A stretch of DNA of 64,000 nucleotides, from NCBI GenBank assembly GCA_030015575.1, contig JASDDO010000006.1, positions 317,612,361-317,676,360 of the forward strand. Reading direction: 5' to 3'. Below the pieces are notes generated by a model. The model was not told the DNA's origin, did no database searches, and was given only the letters and a program-made list of their open reading frames with translations. The position numbers were made by a program, and so were the translations under genes. The stretch is from Agapanthus africanus (taxonomy: Eukaryota > Streptophyta > Magnoliopsida > Asparagales > Amaryllidaceae). This document shows, one piece after another, positions 23,973 to 34,200 of this stretch. How positions within the stretch are numbered: the stretch's first letter is position 1; each line of letters begins with the position of its first letter.

Positions 23973-24290
23973 ATCACGTGCCCACACGTGACCGGACACC
24001 ACGTGCCCACACGTGACCGGGCATCACGTGCAGACACGTGACTATTTACAGGCAAAGCCTGTAGGCACTGAATAAAATAAATAATTAGGAATAATTAATC
24101 GGTGGGGTCACGTGTCAACACGTGATAGGCTTTTAAACCCTCTGAAATAATAGAATTGAATTCTAATTAAATAATTAATCAGTGGGGTCACGTGCCAACA
24201 CGAAATGGGTTCCTGAGCCCTCTAAACCAATAGAATTAAATTCTAATTAATTGGTCAATCAGTGGGGTCACGTGCTAACACGTGATAAGC
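23973..24290. promoter_or_regulatory. Paired G-box palindromes upstream of old LTR promoter
   Basis: Six pairs of CACGTG, separated by about four bases, lie between the old antisense gene and the old TATA box; one pair is partly mutated (near 24190). CACGTG is the G-box core bound by plant bZIP and bHLH factors. Confidence 0.65.
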
Positions 24291-24644
24291 TCTTAAACCT
24301 TCTGCACTAATAGAATTAAATTCTAATTAAGGGAAATCAAAAAGCCTAGTTGGAAAAATATTTCTCTAGATCTTTCCAAACAAAAAGATTATGCTCTGTA
24401 AAGTGGAGTACCGTTGGATTAAAAATCCAATGGTGATTAAAAATCACCAATTTATACAAAGATTCTATACAAGGAAAGATTTTCCTGAAATTTTCCAGGA
24501 ATAACAGATAAAAGATCTTTTGGATTAAAAATCTAATGGTGAATAAAATTCACTGAGCGATCTAAAAGATCATGTTGGTTACAAAATCAATTAAAAATTT
24601 TCAATGAAAGATTGACTAAACAAACTGATTTTTTTTCTTTCTCC

Positions 24645-24652
24645 TATAAATA
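24645..24652 (+). promoter_or_regulatory. TATA box of old LTR
   Basis: TATAAATA within CTCCTATAAATA..AGCCAAG is the counterpart of the young element's minus-strand box at 29530-29537. A start site would lie near 24675-24690, followed by AG-rich leader and palindromes. Confidence 0.65.
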
Positions 24653-24699
24653 AAAGCCAAGAGGGAAGAAAAGAGGGAGAACAACAAGAGAGAGAGAAC

Positions 24700-25780
24700 A
24701 AAAGAGAAGAGAATTTAATTCTCTAGAGAGAAAAAAAAAGAGAATTTAATCTCCATAGAGAAAGAAGGGTTTTTTTAGAAAAGAAAGAAATCTTAGGTGA
24801 GAGATCATCCTATAAGCTCTCACAAAATAAAAAGAGAATTTAATTCTCAATCTAACAGTTTAACTCTTCTAAATAAGAACTTAGTTCTTCTATTGGTTGA
24901 AGGTCTGCAGAAGCAGATCTCCTTATAAGTTGAGAATTTAATTCTCATCGGGGAGATTCTGCCATGCAGATCCAAAATCTAGAGGGAGAATTGAGTTTAG
25001 GGAATTTAATTCCTCCAAATCCGTCGGAATTTAATTCTTCCAAATGAAACTAGGGTTTAACCCTATATCAGAATTTAATTCTTCCAAATTCATAGGAATT
25101 TAATTCCTCCAAATGAAACTAGCGTTTAACCCTATATCGGAATTTAATTCTTCAAAATACATAGGAATTTAATTCTTCTAAACAGAACTAGGGTTTAACC
25201 CTATAAAAGAATTTAATTCTTAAAAACAAGAGACTTAAACCTCTCCATGCACATAAAGATCAAAGTATCCAACGTGATCACGTGGTAACACGTGACCCTT
25301 CATCCCAACGAATGAAATAGAACGAATAAGACTAGGTCACGTGCCCCCATGTGACCCTTAAACAGACTCTTCAAAATGAGAAAAAAAACTTGGAGGCAAT
25401 GCCTTACGTGCTCACACGTGACCCTCAAAATAAAAGGGAACAAATCCAAGAGCAGAATCAATTTTGGGTGCCCTCACGTGTCCCCAGCGACCCCTAACAA
25501 ATCCTTTTAAATCCAGTGCATGGATGCCCATCACGTGATCACACGTGATGGCCTCGAAGACTAAAAGTGTTTAACACTTATTTGAATATTCTGGGAAGAA
25601 AATAAAGGAAGTCTGGCCCCCATCTTCAGACGCCTCACGTGACCCCACGTGACCAATTAAACTTTAGTGTTTAACACTACTTTAAGCGCTTCGTTCTTAG
25701 TGTTTAACACTATTTTCAGCACATCACGTGGGGGCACGTGATCGCCAAATATCCTATAGTGTTTAACACTATTCTGAAGC
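24700..25780 (+). repeat. Odd palindromes with central T in old LTR leader
   Basis: More than a dozen palindromes downstream of the old TATA box read arm-T-arm on the plus strand: GAGAATT-T-AATTCTC, GGAATT-T-AATTCC, AGGGTT-T-AACCCT and AGTGTT-T-AACACT. A second G-box cluster (25272-25740) is interleaved with the AGTGTT series. Confidence 0.75.
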
Positions 25781-26224
25781 CAAGCTTAGCCCAAATTGAC
25801 TAAATTTTCCAGAGGCAAGACTCCCCTTTGACTGAGCCTCAAATATACCCTTGTCTTCCAAGATTGATCATCTCATATGGCTTATGAGTGCTCAACACTC
25901 AATAAAAGATAAAGATATGGTCAGAACCCAAACCCCTATTTAGCATTGCTAAATAATGGGGGGCTGAACCCAGACAAATGTTCAACAGTCCAACAAAGGG
26001 CCAACATTTCAAACCTAATTGGATTTAGTCCAAGTTGACCATAAGTCCTCAATTCAGATTTAACTGAGCCCATGTGCTCATAATCTAATTAATTGATCTT
26101 AGTCTCAAATTGGACTACAGATTTCCCAGTCAACTTTGGTTCAAGGGTACATCTCTTCACTCCTTTGATATTTGTCGTTATAATCCTTCAACGTCTTCAA
26201 AGAGGTGACGGGTCCCGATAACCA

Positions 26225-26590
26225 ATCATTTCATGGACTGTAGGGTCCTTAAACTCATGGGCTATGATATCCTTAAACTTTATAGACTATGACGTCTTTA
26301 AACTACGGACTATGGGGTCCTTAAGCCCATGGACTATGATGTCCTTAACCTCGGACTGTGGGGTCCTTAAGCCTATGGACTATGATGTCCTTAACCTTGG
26401 ACTGTGGGGTCCTTAAACTCATGGACCATGATGTCCTTAAACTCTATAGACTATGACGTCTTTAAACCGGACTATGGGGTCCTTAAACCCATGGACTATG
26501 ATGTCCTTAACCTCGGACTGTGGGGTCCCTTTAAACCCACGGACTATGATGCCCTTAACCTTGGACCACCATGTCCTTAAACTGGCAATT
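26225..26590. repeat. GGAC..GTCC units in old LTR
   Basis: About a dozen units of the form GGACTATGATGTCC or GGACTGTGGGGTCC, spaced by CTTAAAC-type linkers. GGAC and GTCC form a 4-bp stem around a variable 6-base loop. The young element has the same construction near 27664-27840, 35870-36200 and 39712-39905. Confidence 0.75.
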
Positions 26591-27270
26591 GACCGCAAAG
26601 TCCCTAAACTAGAACAATAGAGCCCAAATGCTCTTTTGTTGGATCTAAATGATCCCGTTAAGTAGATCTTAGTCTAAAATTAGACTAACGCATCCTTAAC
26701 AAATGGTTAAGTTGACTTTAGTTTAAAGTTAGACTAACGTGTCCTTAACAAACTGTTAAGTTGATCTTAGTCTAAAATTAGACTAACGTATCCTTAACAA
26801 ACGTTTAAGTTGATCTTAGTCTCAAATGAGACTAACGTATCTTTAAACCCAACCCCCATGTTCCCCTCCGAACGGCGGCCGGGACGTTGGGACGTCTGAG
26901 GCGTTAGGTTCGGGGCAGATGCTAATTGGTGCTATCCGTCCACCTCTCCGAAGATGCCAAGTTGATTTATGGCACCATATATCGAAGGTTTAAACGGATG
27001 CGACCGATGTAGCAGACTTCGTCAGATTCCCCCTCGTTTGAGGGGTTTTTGATTGTGGGGACGCTCTTTCCTGCAGGCGCAAGCCCCTACAGTTAATTAC
27101 GCTACCGCATTGCGGTAACAACTTTCTCCTTCTCCAGATGGTCACTTCGTGTCGTGGGTGCTTGTTTTATTTGTGGTTGCCCGTGGATTGTTTACGGAGA
27201 CTGAGTTATGTCGTCGCCCGTAGGGCGTGGACTAGTCCAAATCCGTATTATCTTAGATTTGGGTTTGGGG

Positions 27271-27420
27271 GTTGGGTTTGAGGATACGTTAGCCATATTT
27301 GAGGCTAAGATCAACTCAAACGTTTGTTAAGGATACGTTAGTCCAGTTTGAGACTAAGATCAACTTAACGAGATCGTTTAGATCCGACAAAAGAGCAATT
27401 GGCTCTAATGTTCCAGTTTA
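27271..27420 (-). repeat. AGTCT..AGACT / GATACGTTAG blocks in LTR
   Basis: Repeated blocks of GGATACGTTAG(T/C)C..TTTGAG(A/G)CTAAGATCAACT appear here, again at 27579-27620, and in reverse at 26660-26845 of the old LTR. This homology is the clearest link between the two elements next to the insertion point. Confidence 0.7.
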
Positions 27421-27663
27421 GGGACATAGTGGTCCATCGTCTGTATGGCTGTCGGGACCCATCACCTCTCTGACGACGTTGAAGGATTACAACGACAGAT
27501 GTCAGAGGAGTTCAGAGATGTACCCTTGAGCCGGAGTTAATTTGGGGGATTCGTAGTCCAGTATGTTTGAGGGTTTAAGGACGCGTTAGCCATCTTTGAG
27601 GCTAAGATCAACTTAAACGGGACCGTTTAGGTCCGACAAAAGAGCATATGAAGGGCTCTATTG

Positions 27664-27840
27664 TTCTAGTTTAGGGACGTTGCGGTCCATGGGTAGTTTA
27701 AGGACATTGCGGTCCGTGGGTAGTTTAAGGACATTGCGGTCCGTGGGTAGTTTAAGGACATTGCGGTCCGTTGTTAGTTTTAAGACATCTCGGTCAAGGT
27801 TAAGGACGTCGTAGTCCATGGGTTTAAGGACCCCACAGTC
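27664..27840. repeat. 27-bp GGAC..GTCC array in LTR A (one unit longer than in LTR B)
   Basis: Units of GTTTAAGGACATTGCGGTCC with a GTGGGTA linker repeat every 27 bp. LTR A has five in series and LTR B four (from about 50169). This one-unit difference accounts for the coordinate shift between copies (22,505 versus 22,478). Confidence 0.85.
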
Positions 27841-27845
27841 CGGTA

Positions 27846-27965
27846 TGTGCTCTGGATGCTTCACACGGGTTCACTGCCGTGCTTAGCGAGGACCAGGCTC
27901 CGCTCTGGACGTTTTCCGTGGGGTCAAAGAGTGACGTTATCCACGTTCCGCGTGACCAGGAATTT
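27846..27965 (+). repeat. Single satellite-like monomer piece inside the LTR
   Basis: About 120 bp from CTCTGGATGCTTCACACGGG to GTGACCAGGAATTTG match the longer half of the 171-bp unit of the array at 36205-38205. It is flanked by GGACCCCACAGTCC-type units, as is the start of the array. Confidence 0.85.
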
Positions 27966-28269
27966 GTATGAGTTTAAGGACCCCACAGTCCATATCATGG
28001 GTGGTCGTCGGGACCCGTCACCTCTTTGAAGACATTGAGGGATTACAATGCCAAGTATCAAAGGAGTGAAGAGATGTACCCTAGAACCGGAGTGGCTTGA
28101 GCAGTCCCTGGCCCAATTTGAGGTCAGGACTGATTAATTATGTTATGAGCCCATTGGCCCAGTTAGTCACGAATTGAGGACTTATGGCCAGCTTGGGCTA
28201 AGTCCCATCATGTCTGGAATATTGATTCCTTGTGAGTCCATCGAGGGAGAAGCTTTGCCTCTATCCCTT

Positions 28270-29385
28270 TAGCCAATTGGGCTATAGACTAGTGTTAAAC
28301 ACTTCAAAGCAATCAGTGTTGAACACTGGGAATGAATTTGACAAGTTAGTGTTTAACACTAGAAGAATAATTGGTGTTAAACACCAGCAACAAGGCCTTG
28401 GAATGATCATAAGCACTAAAACGGCTCAGTGTTGAACACTGGCAATGGAGATCTCAAATTAGTGCCGAATATTAAAGCGATTAGTGTTGAACACTACGAA
28501 CAAAATTCTTTAATTAATGTCGAACACTAAGGCCCGATAGCATTTCAATACTGGATTCGAGGGTTTTAATTTAGTGTTAAACACTACAGCAAGAACGGTC
28601 ACGTGGCCCCACGTGAGAGTGCCTTCCCTTCAATGATTCTGCCGAGATTACTGCGTCTTTGATAACGTCACGTGTCAGCACGTGACGGGCATTCAAATGC
28701 CTATGTGTTAAGGCTTCTGCTGAAAGTCACGTGGGTCACGTGGGGTGCTGCCTCCAAGGGGCTTTCTGTAGGGCTTTTGGGGGGGTCACGTGGTGACACG
28801 TGACCCTGCCTTAATGTTGTTTTTAGAGGATTTGTTACTCCTTTTTCAGGAATTAAATTCCAGAAACTTTTAATTTCAGAGGAATTAAATTCCTATTTCC
28901 TTTCGAGGGCCTATATTCTGGAATAGAGTTTAAATCTGAGTTTTCTGTGGGAATTAAATTCCTTGTTTATGCGAAGAACCGAATAGGATTAAACCCTAAC
29001 AAAAGCTTTTAAGGAATTAAACTCCCCTTTTCTGAGGATTATGATTAAAGGAATTAAATTCCCACCGTTTCGACAGAACTATGTTCTTAATTAGGGTTCA
29101 ACCCTGTTTCTTTTTGTTTTGAAGGAATTAAATTCCCATAATACAGGGTCGAACCCTAACTTTATTTTGGAGGAATTAAATTCCTATAGTTCTATGAGAG
29201 TTAAATTCTCATACTTGCATTCCTTCTCTATGTTTTGGATCTGCATGGCAGGATCTCGACCCATTGAGAATTAAATTCTCAACCTTAAGGGGAGATGTGC
29301 ACTTTGCAGATCCTCTATCAAAGAGGGAGGAGATATGCTCTCTCGTTTTATGCCTCAGAGTTAAACTCTGTTGAGAATTAAATTC
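28270..29385 (-). repeat. Odd palindromes in LTR leader, central T/C on the RNA strand
   Basis: At 28270-28600 the AGTGTT-N-AACACT set occurs about seven times, and at 28845-29385 the GGAATT-A-AATTCC, GAGAATT-A-AATTCTC, CAGAGTT-A-AACTCTG and AGGGTT-C-AACCCT types occur about fourteen times (plus-strand reading). Nearly all GAATT-type members have A in the centre on plus, hence T on the minus-strand transcript. Two to four G-box pairs lie between the two sets (28596-28803). Confidence 0.78.
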
Positions 29386-29529
29386 TTTTTCTTTCCAAAA
29401 GGCTTTCCCTTTCTTACCTAGGGTTTTTGCAGAAGATCTGAGTCTTTTTCAAGTATCAAAGCTCTTCTCCTTTTCTCTTTTCTTCTCTGCGTATGTATAT
29501 ATCCTTTTTTTTTTGTGTCCCTTGGCTCC

Positions 29530-29537
29530 TATTTATA
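29530..29537 (-). promoter_or_regulatory. LTR TATA box driving gag-pol direction (unit 1)
   Basis: On the minus strand it reads TATAAATA within CTCCTATAAATAGGAGCC, matching the old LTR box at 24645. The start site would be near 29500. The same box in LTR B lies at 52008-52015 and is the one positioned to drive the gag-pol of unit 1. Confidence 0.72.
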
Positions 29538-29854
29538 GGAGAAGCAGCCGAATCAATCAGTCTTTTGTGAATCTTCATTGAGAGATTTGATTTGCGTCCA
29601 TTATTCATTTTGGGCCTTTGGATTATCAGGTGAATTTTATTCACCATTGGATCTTAAATCCAGAGATTCTCCTTTGTTATTTTGGTTAGATTTAAGGGGG
29701 AAATCTTTCCAAACCCGAGATTTTCCATAGATAGATGATATTTAATCATCTCTGAATCTTTAATTTGATTGGTCCCAAATAATTACTTTCCTTTGGAAAG
29801 ATTCGAATTTCCTTCAGAATTTAATTCTGTCGTCAAAAATGGGCTTTGAAAGTC

Positions 29855-30335
29855 GGTCACGTGTGACCACGTGACCCATGGTCACGTGCAGACACGTGAC
29901 CCTCTTTGGAATGAAGAATCCTCTTTCTTTCTGCGCTAGCTTCCGGTTGCTGTTTTAGCCATCACGTGCTACCACGTGACCCCTGGTCACGTGTGAGCAC
30001 GTGACCCCTGGTCACGTGTGAGCACGTGACCCCTGTCTGGCACTTCTTTCTCTGGTTCAATTGGGGAGCGAGTTTGCTGCTTTGAACGTCACGTGTCGAC
30101 ACGTGACCCTGGTCACGTGGGAGCACGTGACCTCTTCTGAAGCTCTTTTCCTTGACTTGATCAGCGAATCAAAATGCGCTTTTTTTTTCTGTATTTTATA
30201 GGTCATGTGTCAACACGTGACTGCTGTCACGTGTAAGCACGTGGCCTCTTTTGAAGCTTTTCCCAGAAGCTTTCCTGATTTTAAATCAGGAAACAAATGC
30301 CCCCACAGCGTTGTTCTCACGTGTCGGCACGTGAG
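29855..30335. promoter_or_regulatory. Ten paired G-box palindromes between two divergent TATA boxes
   Basis: Ten units of the form GTCACGTGTGAGCACGTGAC lie here: two CACGTG cores, four variable bases between, and GT/AC extensions making an 18-20 bp near-palindrome. One unit has CATGTG in place of the first core. They fill the space between the minus-strand LTR TATA box (29530) and the plus-strand TATA box (30410). Twenty cores in under 500 bp suggest dense binding by bZIP or bHLH dimers serving both directions. Confidence 0.8.
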
Positions 30336-30409
30336 TGCAACGCTGTCATCTCTCGCGACCGTTGGATTCCTTTAGGGATCTGGGGAGATGAAACGTTTCC
30401 ATTGTTTTC

Positions 30410-30417
30410 TATAAATA
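30410..30417 (+). promoter_or_regulatory. TATA box of the antisense gene (unit 1)
   Basis: TATAAATA follows the G-box array and precedes a leader exon of about 125 bases that ends in a consensus splice donor (CAG/GTAAGA at 30571). The start site would be near 30440-30445. Confidence 0.68.
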
Positions 30418-30570
30418 CTGCTGTCTCTTCATAGGAGCCTTCACTTTGCTCATTCATCTTCTTCCTCTGAGAATTTCCCCTTTGAGAATTTAATTCTCAC
30501 TTTCAGAGCTTAGTTCTCTGTCTTGATCATTTCCCAGAGTTTAACTCTGTTGACGGATCCTTTCCCTCAG

Positions 30571-31232
30571 GTAAGAATGTTGAACGGCCAAAGAGCCTTC
30601 GTCTTTAAAAGAACTCTTTGGATTTCAAATCTATATTAAGGGTTTCGCAAAGAACCCATTTTTCTTCACGTTTCTCCATAAGAACAGGGAGCCTTCGAAC
30701 TGTAGATCTCTTAGGTTTTAGGTGACCCTTGGGGAGATGATGACAACATTTCAACTCCATGGACTTTAATTCCATCAAAATTATTTCTGGGAATTTAATT
30801 CCCCTTTTTTTCTAATAAGGAATTTAATTCCTATGAAGAACTCAATCTCTTCACACAGAGGCTCCTTGGGGTCCCTTGGCCCGAGGCTGTTCTTCTGTAA
30901 TTAATGCGATGGGGATTTTGTAATGATGCCCTCTGTGGGAATTTAATTCCCTTGATTTTGTTGGGTTCACCGTAGAGCCCGAGACAGATCCTGTTGGGGG
31001 AATGTGCATGGCCATCATTTTTTATTAAATGAGGATATTCCCTTTCGTTTTATTGTAACTGTTTGGTCTCATTATTAATGAGCCGTCATCCGGATTCTGT
31101 GGGGCCCATGTGTTTTGTAGCCAATGGTCCCAGGAAACTTTGCTGTTGCTTTCTCCAGCTAATCTTCATGTTCGTACATGAATATATATCGCTGACCTTC
31201 CTTTTAATGGTTTTCTTTTTATTGGATTTCAG
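30571..31232 (+). other. Leader intron of the antisense gene (unit 1)
   Basis: It begins GTAAGA after CCTCAG and ends in a T-rich stretch with TTGGATTTCAG at 31232, five bases before the ATG. At 662 bp it is typical of leader introns that raise expression in plants. It carries several GGAATT-T-AATTCC palindromes, central T on the plus strand. Unit 2: 53048-53709. Confidence 0.68.
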
Positions 31233-31237
31233 GTGCG

Positions 31238-34200
31238 ATGGCTTCTGCTCCACGCTTTCCCTTTTCTCGCTCGGAGGCGGCTTTTCCTCAGTCACCGTCT
31301 GATGAGGAAGCGATGGCGATGATTCGGGCTCATGACCCGAACTGCACCAACCTTCTTCAGTGGGGGTCTTGGTACAGTCAGATTATTCAGGGTCGTCGGA
31401 GTTTTCTCTGCGCGGTGCCAACGGAGCCTACTTTCCCCTTTTTACCGATGGATCCTCCAAGGACAGCTTTTGCTGTGGAAATGCCCAACTGGACTCCAAC
31501 GGGGAGGCTGGAGCCTTCGACGACCGGCATTCCGAACCATCCGATCCCGGCTATAGACATCTTGGGACGACGCATCTGCCAGGGTGAGGCCCACCCGTGG
31601 GGGCAGATTTATAAGATAGGGCTCACTCCCAGGCATCCTACGGGCTACCTTCTCTGGGCTCGCTACATCCTTTCTGCCCATCGGGCGCGATTGCAGAAAG
31701 TCGGGCTTTATCAGGCCGTATACGCGTCGCTATTCCATTACAAGTCCCCGCATGCCTGGTGGGTCAAGGCGTTTTTGAACCAGTGGAATCTTCCCACTAA
31801 TACCTTCATTCTGGGAGATCGAGAGGTTTCGATTTCTCTGGCCGAATTCTATGATATCTCGGGGCTGCCGATAAGGGGTAGTCTGTACGAGGAGTTGTTG
31901 CCTCCTAACGAGTACGTTTTTGAGCCCGAGTCCGCCCCAGTTGACGGCCTGTCTGCTGAGAATGCTATTCGCCACAAGCGCCCCAGTTTAATTAAGGCCC
32001 TAGGCATCTTCGACCGATTGTTCACCGAGTCCGAAGAGCAGGGCGTTACTTTCAAGAGCTTCATTACTCGTTTCCTTCGTGAGGACGCCTTATCGAAGAC
32101 AGCCCCAAAGTTTGCCAACATCGGGGACCCTTTTGGGTTTGGCCCGAAGAGGTTGCCGACCAACGAATCAGATCTACCTCAGTATTACATCCCTATTATA
32201 TCGCCGATCTCTTTTGAATCCATTGCTGCCCCAGGCATGGACGAGGAGACGTTCTTTGTGGGGTTTGTTAGCGTCTGGCTTAGTTGGTTCGTTATCCCCA
32301 TGCATCGCCGCTTCATGAGAGCTTCGGTCATCTACCCGGCTTATCGTATTGCTGAGGGGACGAGGTTGGCTATCGGCATCCCGGCCTTGGCGCACCTCTA
32401 TAACGGATTAGGCACCGCAGCTAATACTTCTACGCCCGGCGTGGACGTAGTGAACTTTTCGCTTCATTGTTTCACGTCGTGGATCGAAATGCATGTGCTG
32501 GGGTCTTTTGCTATACATCAGAGGCCCGCTTTTTACGACGCCTATACCTTCCCGCGACTCATGCGACTGGTGGGTGCTTCTGCTGCCGATCCAACTCAAT
32601 TTGGGGCTATTCGGGTGCTGATTTCCCCTCACGCTACTGCCGGCGGGTTGGTTTTTAATGATCGGGTTCTGTCTACTCCTTCGGGTCCCGTTCAGCAACT
32701 TTGGGACCAGTCAAAGGACGACTCGCCTTCTCTGAAGCCCCGGGAGGCCATACATTTGTATTCAATTAGACCAGGCTACTTGGTGTTTCGCCAGGATAAT
32801 GCAGCTCTTTTTATGCGGTACAATCCGCACCGATTTGCCCGGCAGCTTGGATACGACCAAGGCGTTCCTTTTGAGGCTTTTATAGTCGCTCCGATCCCTT
32901 CACTCGACGCTGTTCGCGATGCCGCCCATCATTTCATGCGGTTGAACACCGGCTCTCATTTCATGGTCCCTGAAGCCGAATATATGCCCCGATGCGTAGG
33001 TGCATTTATGGGCTGGTATCTTCATCGAATCACCCCAATCATTGCTGAAGAAAGAAGGGTTCTCCTTAGTCACGACTCCCCTCCTCAGGTTTCGGGAGCT
33101 AAGCTGCGACCGAGGGTTCCAGTCCGCTTCCCTTTGAGGGATATTGGCGCCGCCCTCATTCCGGGAGAGTCAGGGGTGGACCTTACTCCAACAGCTGGTA
33201 TGCCCTTGGGTTCCCGATCGCGGGGTAGACGGGCTCCATTAGTGGCACCTTTGCCGGTGGCGGTACCGTCCCCCGTGGCGTCGATACTGGCGGCGTCGTC
33301 CTCGGTTGTGGCGCCGAGTGAAAGTGACAGGGACAAGAGTGCCGAAGGCGATGTGGGTCAGCGCCGCCCTAAGGTTTCGCGAAGGAGGAAGCGGTTATCT
33401 TCAGCGGCCGGCTCTGGGTCTAAACGACGGAGGAAAGTGGCTACTCCCCCGCTTGATTCTGTGGTGGAATCTGAGCCTGTCGTTGAAGACGAACCCTTGG
33501 CCTTGCAAGGGTCAGACACGGGGCTTCTCTTCCCGAGTTCGGCTGACGAGGAGGCTGCACAACTGGCTGAGGCCTTACGGCGTTCGAAAGACCCGTCCCA
33601 TAATGCCAAGGTTCCGAAGAAGTCTTATCCCGCTGTAATTTTTTACGAAGACCCTTCGTGGATTCGGCGGCGATTTATCGGCCCTTTGGAGGAATGGGGG
33701 GAAAGGGCTTTGAAGCAGGCCGCTTCAGAAGACGCGGCTGATGCACTCTCTTTGTGGACTGGCGGTCATGAGTCTACGCTTGAACCCCGGCGAGCCCACC
33801 TCCTTGAGAAGGAGCAGCGGCTTGAAGAAGCCATACTGAGGGCTTCTTTGCGTATAGGTACGTTGTGCTTCCTTTGTAGTCTCTCCGACTATTTATGCCT
33901 GTGCATATACATCATTATTCTTATTTGGATCATGCAGAATCTTCGACGCTGGGGGAGCTTCCTACGGGCCTATTAAAGCTAAAGTCCGCCGAAACTCCCA
34001 ATGAAGCCTTGCTGGATGTGGAGGGGGCTGACGAGGCTGCTCCTCTCATAGTGGAATTTCCAGCTGCGGTTCTTGGCCAGGGCGTGCTTGCCCCTTTGGA
34101 GGAGGCTCCTTTGGAGGCCGACGCCCCAATGACTCCTACTGCGAGCGGCCCAAAGGCTGGGAGCGAGGTAGTCGGGACTACTCTCCCTTTGTTGGAGCCT

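Larger units (their letters stand above)
23761..26858 (+). mobile_element. LTR of old Tat-like element, plus sense, truncated
   Basis: Read in reverse, this region follows the plan of 27270-30335: G-box pairs, a TATA box with the same flanks (CTCCTATAAATA..AGCCAAG), GAATTTAATTC palindromes, GTGTTTAACAC palindromes, G-box pairs again, GGAC..GTCC units, and AGTCT..AGACT blocks running into a GGGGTTGGGTTT edge. Sequence identity is moderate, so the two elements are separate, diverged family members. Homology stops at 26858, exactly where the young LTR begins. The motif TGTTCCCTCC at 23754 resembles the young LTR's terminal TGTTCCCCTCC and could be the old LTR start, but no polypurine tract supports it. 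Confidence 0.72.
26859..30335 (-). repeat. LTR A of young Tat-like element (outer U3 edge uncertain)
   Basis: The TG edge at 26859 is firm because the same sequence starts at 49364 beside a primer-binding site. The other edge cannot be set from repetition, since the whole unit is duplicated; I place it provisionally after the last G-box pair. The minus-strand TATA box at 29530-29537 puts about 2.6 kb of transcribed leader (R-U5) inside the LTR. Against LTR B I count about eight substitutions, one T-run change and one 27-bp unit gain in 3.5 kb, so the copies are very young. Confidence 0.65.

Noticed and set aside
30456-30468. CA followed by TCTTCTTCCTCT as the outer edge and polypurine tract of the young LTR
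   Set aside because: A fair tract, but the LTR would then begin TGAATG, with no inverted match to the TGTTCCCC end; TGACAACA at 30741-30748 is another weak candidate. Left undecided.
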